Source: Fibrobacterota bacterium (lineage in GTDB: Bacteria > Fibrobacterota > Fibrobacteria > UBA11236). Taken from it: DNA of 33,563 nt. A model generated the notes under the pieces. The model was not told the origin of the DNA, did no database searches, and was given only the letters and a program-made list of their open reading frames with translations. The first letter of the stretch is position 1. Each line of letters begins with the position of its first letter. Location of the stretch: NCBI GenBank assembly GCA_019509785.1, contig JAEKLQ010000087.1:1-33563 (forward strand), in the 5' to 3' direction. Position numbers and translations under genes: made by a program. Shown piece after piece: positions 32,970-33,563 of the stretch.

Positions 32970-33563
32970 ATGGAGGTGAAGGGCATTCCCAAAGTCCTTA
33001 CCGCTTTGCTCTGCTGCTTGTTCCTTTTCCGGGCCGCTACGGCGCAGCAATGGAAGAAAGAAGAAATAACTTCCGCGTATATCTTCAATTTCGCCAAGAA
33101 CATCGAATGGCAGAATGAAGACCGGATCCCGGAATTCCGCTTCTTGATCATAAGCGACGACGGCGCCATCAACCGCGAAATGCTGAACCTTTCCGCAACC
33201 CGGAAACTGAAAGGCAAACCCATCAGCGTCGCCATCTCCCAATCGGTCGTTATCCCGAAGGATATCCAACTGATCTTCATCACCCGTGGCATGAAGGATT
33301 TGACGGATCCCGTCTTCCGGCGCATCGAGGGCCGGAAAACGCTGCTGATTACCGAGGGATTCGAGGACAAGCGCAGCGTCATGATCAATCTAATCGAGAC
33401 GAAAGACAAGACGATAAAGTTCGAAATCAACAAGGCCAACATCATCAATCAGGGCCTGAAAGTCTTGCCGGAAATGGTGCTGCTCGGAGGCACCGAAATC
33501 GACGTGGCGAAACTGTACAAAGAGGCGCAAGATACGTTGCGGATCAAGGAAGGGGATATCGAG
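32970..33563 (+). CDS. YfiR/DUF4154-like protein, 3' end outside the window
   Basis: Open to the right edge, at least 198 residues. A short signal peptide (VLTALLCCLFLFRAATAQ) is followed by a YfiR-type domain: EEITSAYIFNFAKNIEW, then FRFLIISDDG, KDIQLIFITRGM, LLITEGFED and INLIETKDKTIKFEINKANI. GLKVLPEMVLLGG completes the domain. YfiR in Pseudomonas is a periplasmic inhibitor of a diguanylate cyclase. In FCB bacteria the domain is often the sensor part of larger histidine kinases. Here the domain is followed by VAKLYKEAQDTLRIKEGD, a helix that could continue into a signalling module. The start may be ATG 32970, GTG 32976 (directly after GGAGG) or ATG 32949. Just upstream is an inverted repeat TGATCC-N7-GGATCA (32925-32943). 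Confidence 0.82.
   Translation, partial: MEVKGIPKVLTALLCCLFLFRAATAQQWKKEEITSAYIFNFAKNIEWQNEDRIPEFRFLIISDDGAINREMLNLSATRKLKGKPISVAISQSVVIPKDIQLIFITRGMKDLTDPVFRRIEGRKTLLITEGFEDKRSVMINLIETKDKTIKFEINKANIINQGLKVLPEMVLLGGTEIDVAKLYKEAQDTLRIKEGDIE

Noticed and set aside
1-33563. CRISPR array, tRNA/rRNA genes, insertion sequences or prophage genes
   Set aside because: No regularly spaced repeats, no tRNA-like cloverleaf with a CCA end, no transposase or integrase motifs seen on either strand.

Overview
The window is high-GC, gene-dense bacterial chromosome with housekeeping genes and no sign of phage, plasmid, CRISPR, tRNA or rRNA. Several features point to the FCB (Fibrobacterota-Chlorobi-Bacteroidota) side of the tree, and Fibrobacterota is my best guess. 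They are a bacterial geranylgeranylglyceryl-phosphate (GGGP) synthase-type enzyme, a YfiR/DUF4154 protein, a DUF3108 protein, many Ala/Pro/Lys-rich linkers, and lipoproteins of no recognisable family. This placement is inference from gene content, not a phylogeny.

Layout. Positions 1-7393 are on the minus strand. They hold a bifunctional Rel-type (p)ppGpp synthetase/hydrolase that runs off the left edge and carries an internal deletion/frameshift, a polytopic membrane protein, a very long coiled-coil protein, and a membrane-anchored L,D-transpeptidase 4 nt upstream of the coiled-coil gene. A MetF-like gene (plus) converges on the dnaG-rpoD pair (minus) across a bidirectional terminator. From 12100 the plus strand carries an RmlD-like reductase, alaS and the GGGP synthase homologue, the last two overlapping. 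An unknown secreted-type or beta-propeller-like protein and a PAS-AraC regulator follow on the minus strand.

Positions 19245-24697 are a classical translation/envelope operon: rplM-rpsI-rpsB-tsf-pyrH-frr-uppS-cdsA. Ribosomal proteins, elongation factor Ts, UMP kinase and ribosome recycling factor lead into undecaprenyl-PP and CDP-diacylglycerol synthesis. A lipoprotein gene on the opposite strand separates this operon from dxr-rseP (isoprenoid precursor synthesis and site-2 protease), which usually follow directly. A 466-nt gene-free GC-rich stretch, an orphan lipoprotein, and a 333-nt stretch with a perfect 14-bp hairpin precede purD and a DUF3108 gene. The window ends with an acidic/basic histone-H1-like protein, a perfect bidirectional terminator, and the 5' part of a YfiR-like gene.

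Most notable points: rpsI has no ATG/GTG/TTG start and appears to begin at ATC behind a perfect Shine-Dalgarno. Three genes (the L,D-transpeptidase, dxr, purD) have a TATAAT/TATATT box exactly 9 nt before the ATG, suggesting leaderless mRNAs. The L,D-transpeptidase/coiled-coil pair is a candidate cell-shape module. An archaeal-type ether-lipid enzyme is translationally coupled to alaS. Several enzymes have changes at normally invariant residues (MetF-like Glu to Gly, RmlD-like Lys to Met, CdsA Asp to Asn). The breaks in rel and in the 16.7-18.1 kb gene, together with the odd rpsI start, could also reflect consensus errors.
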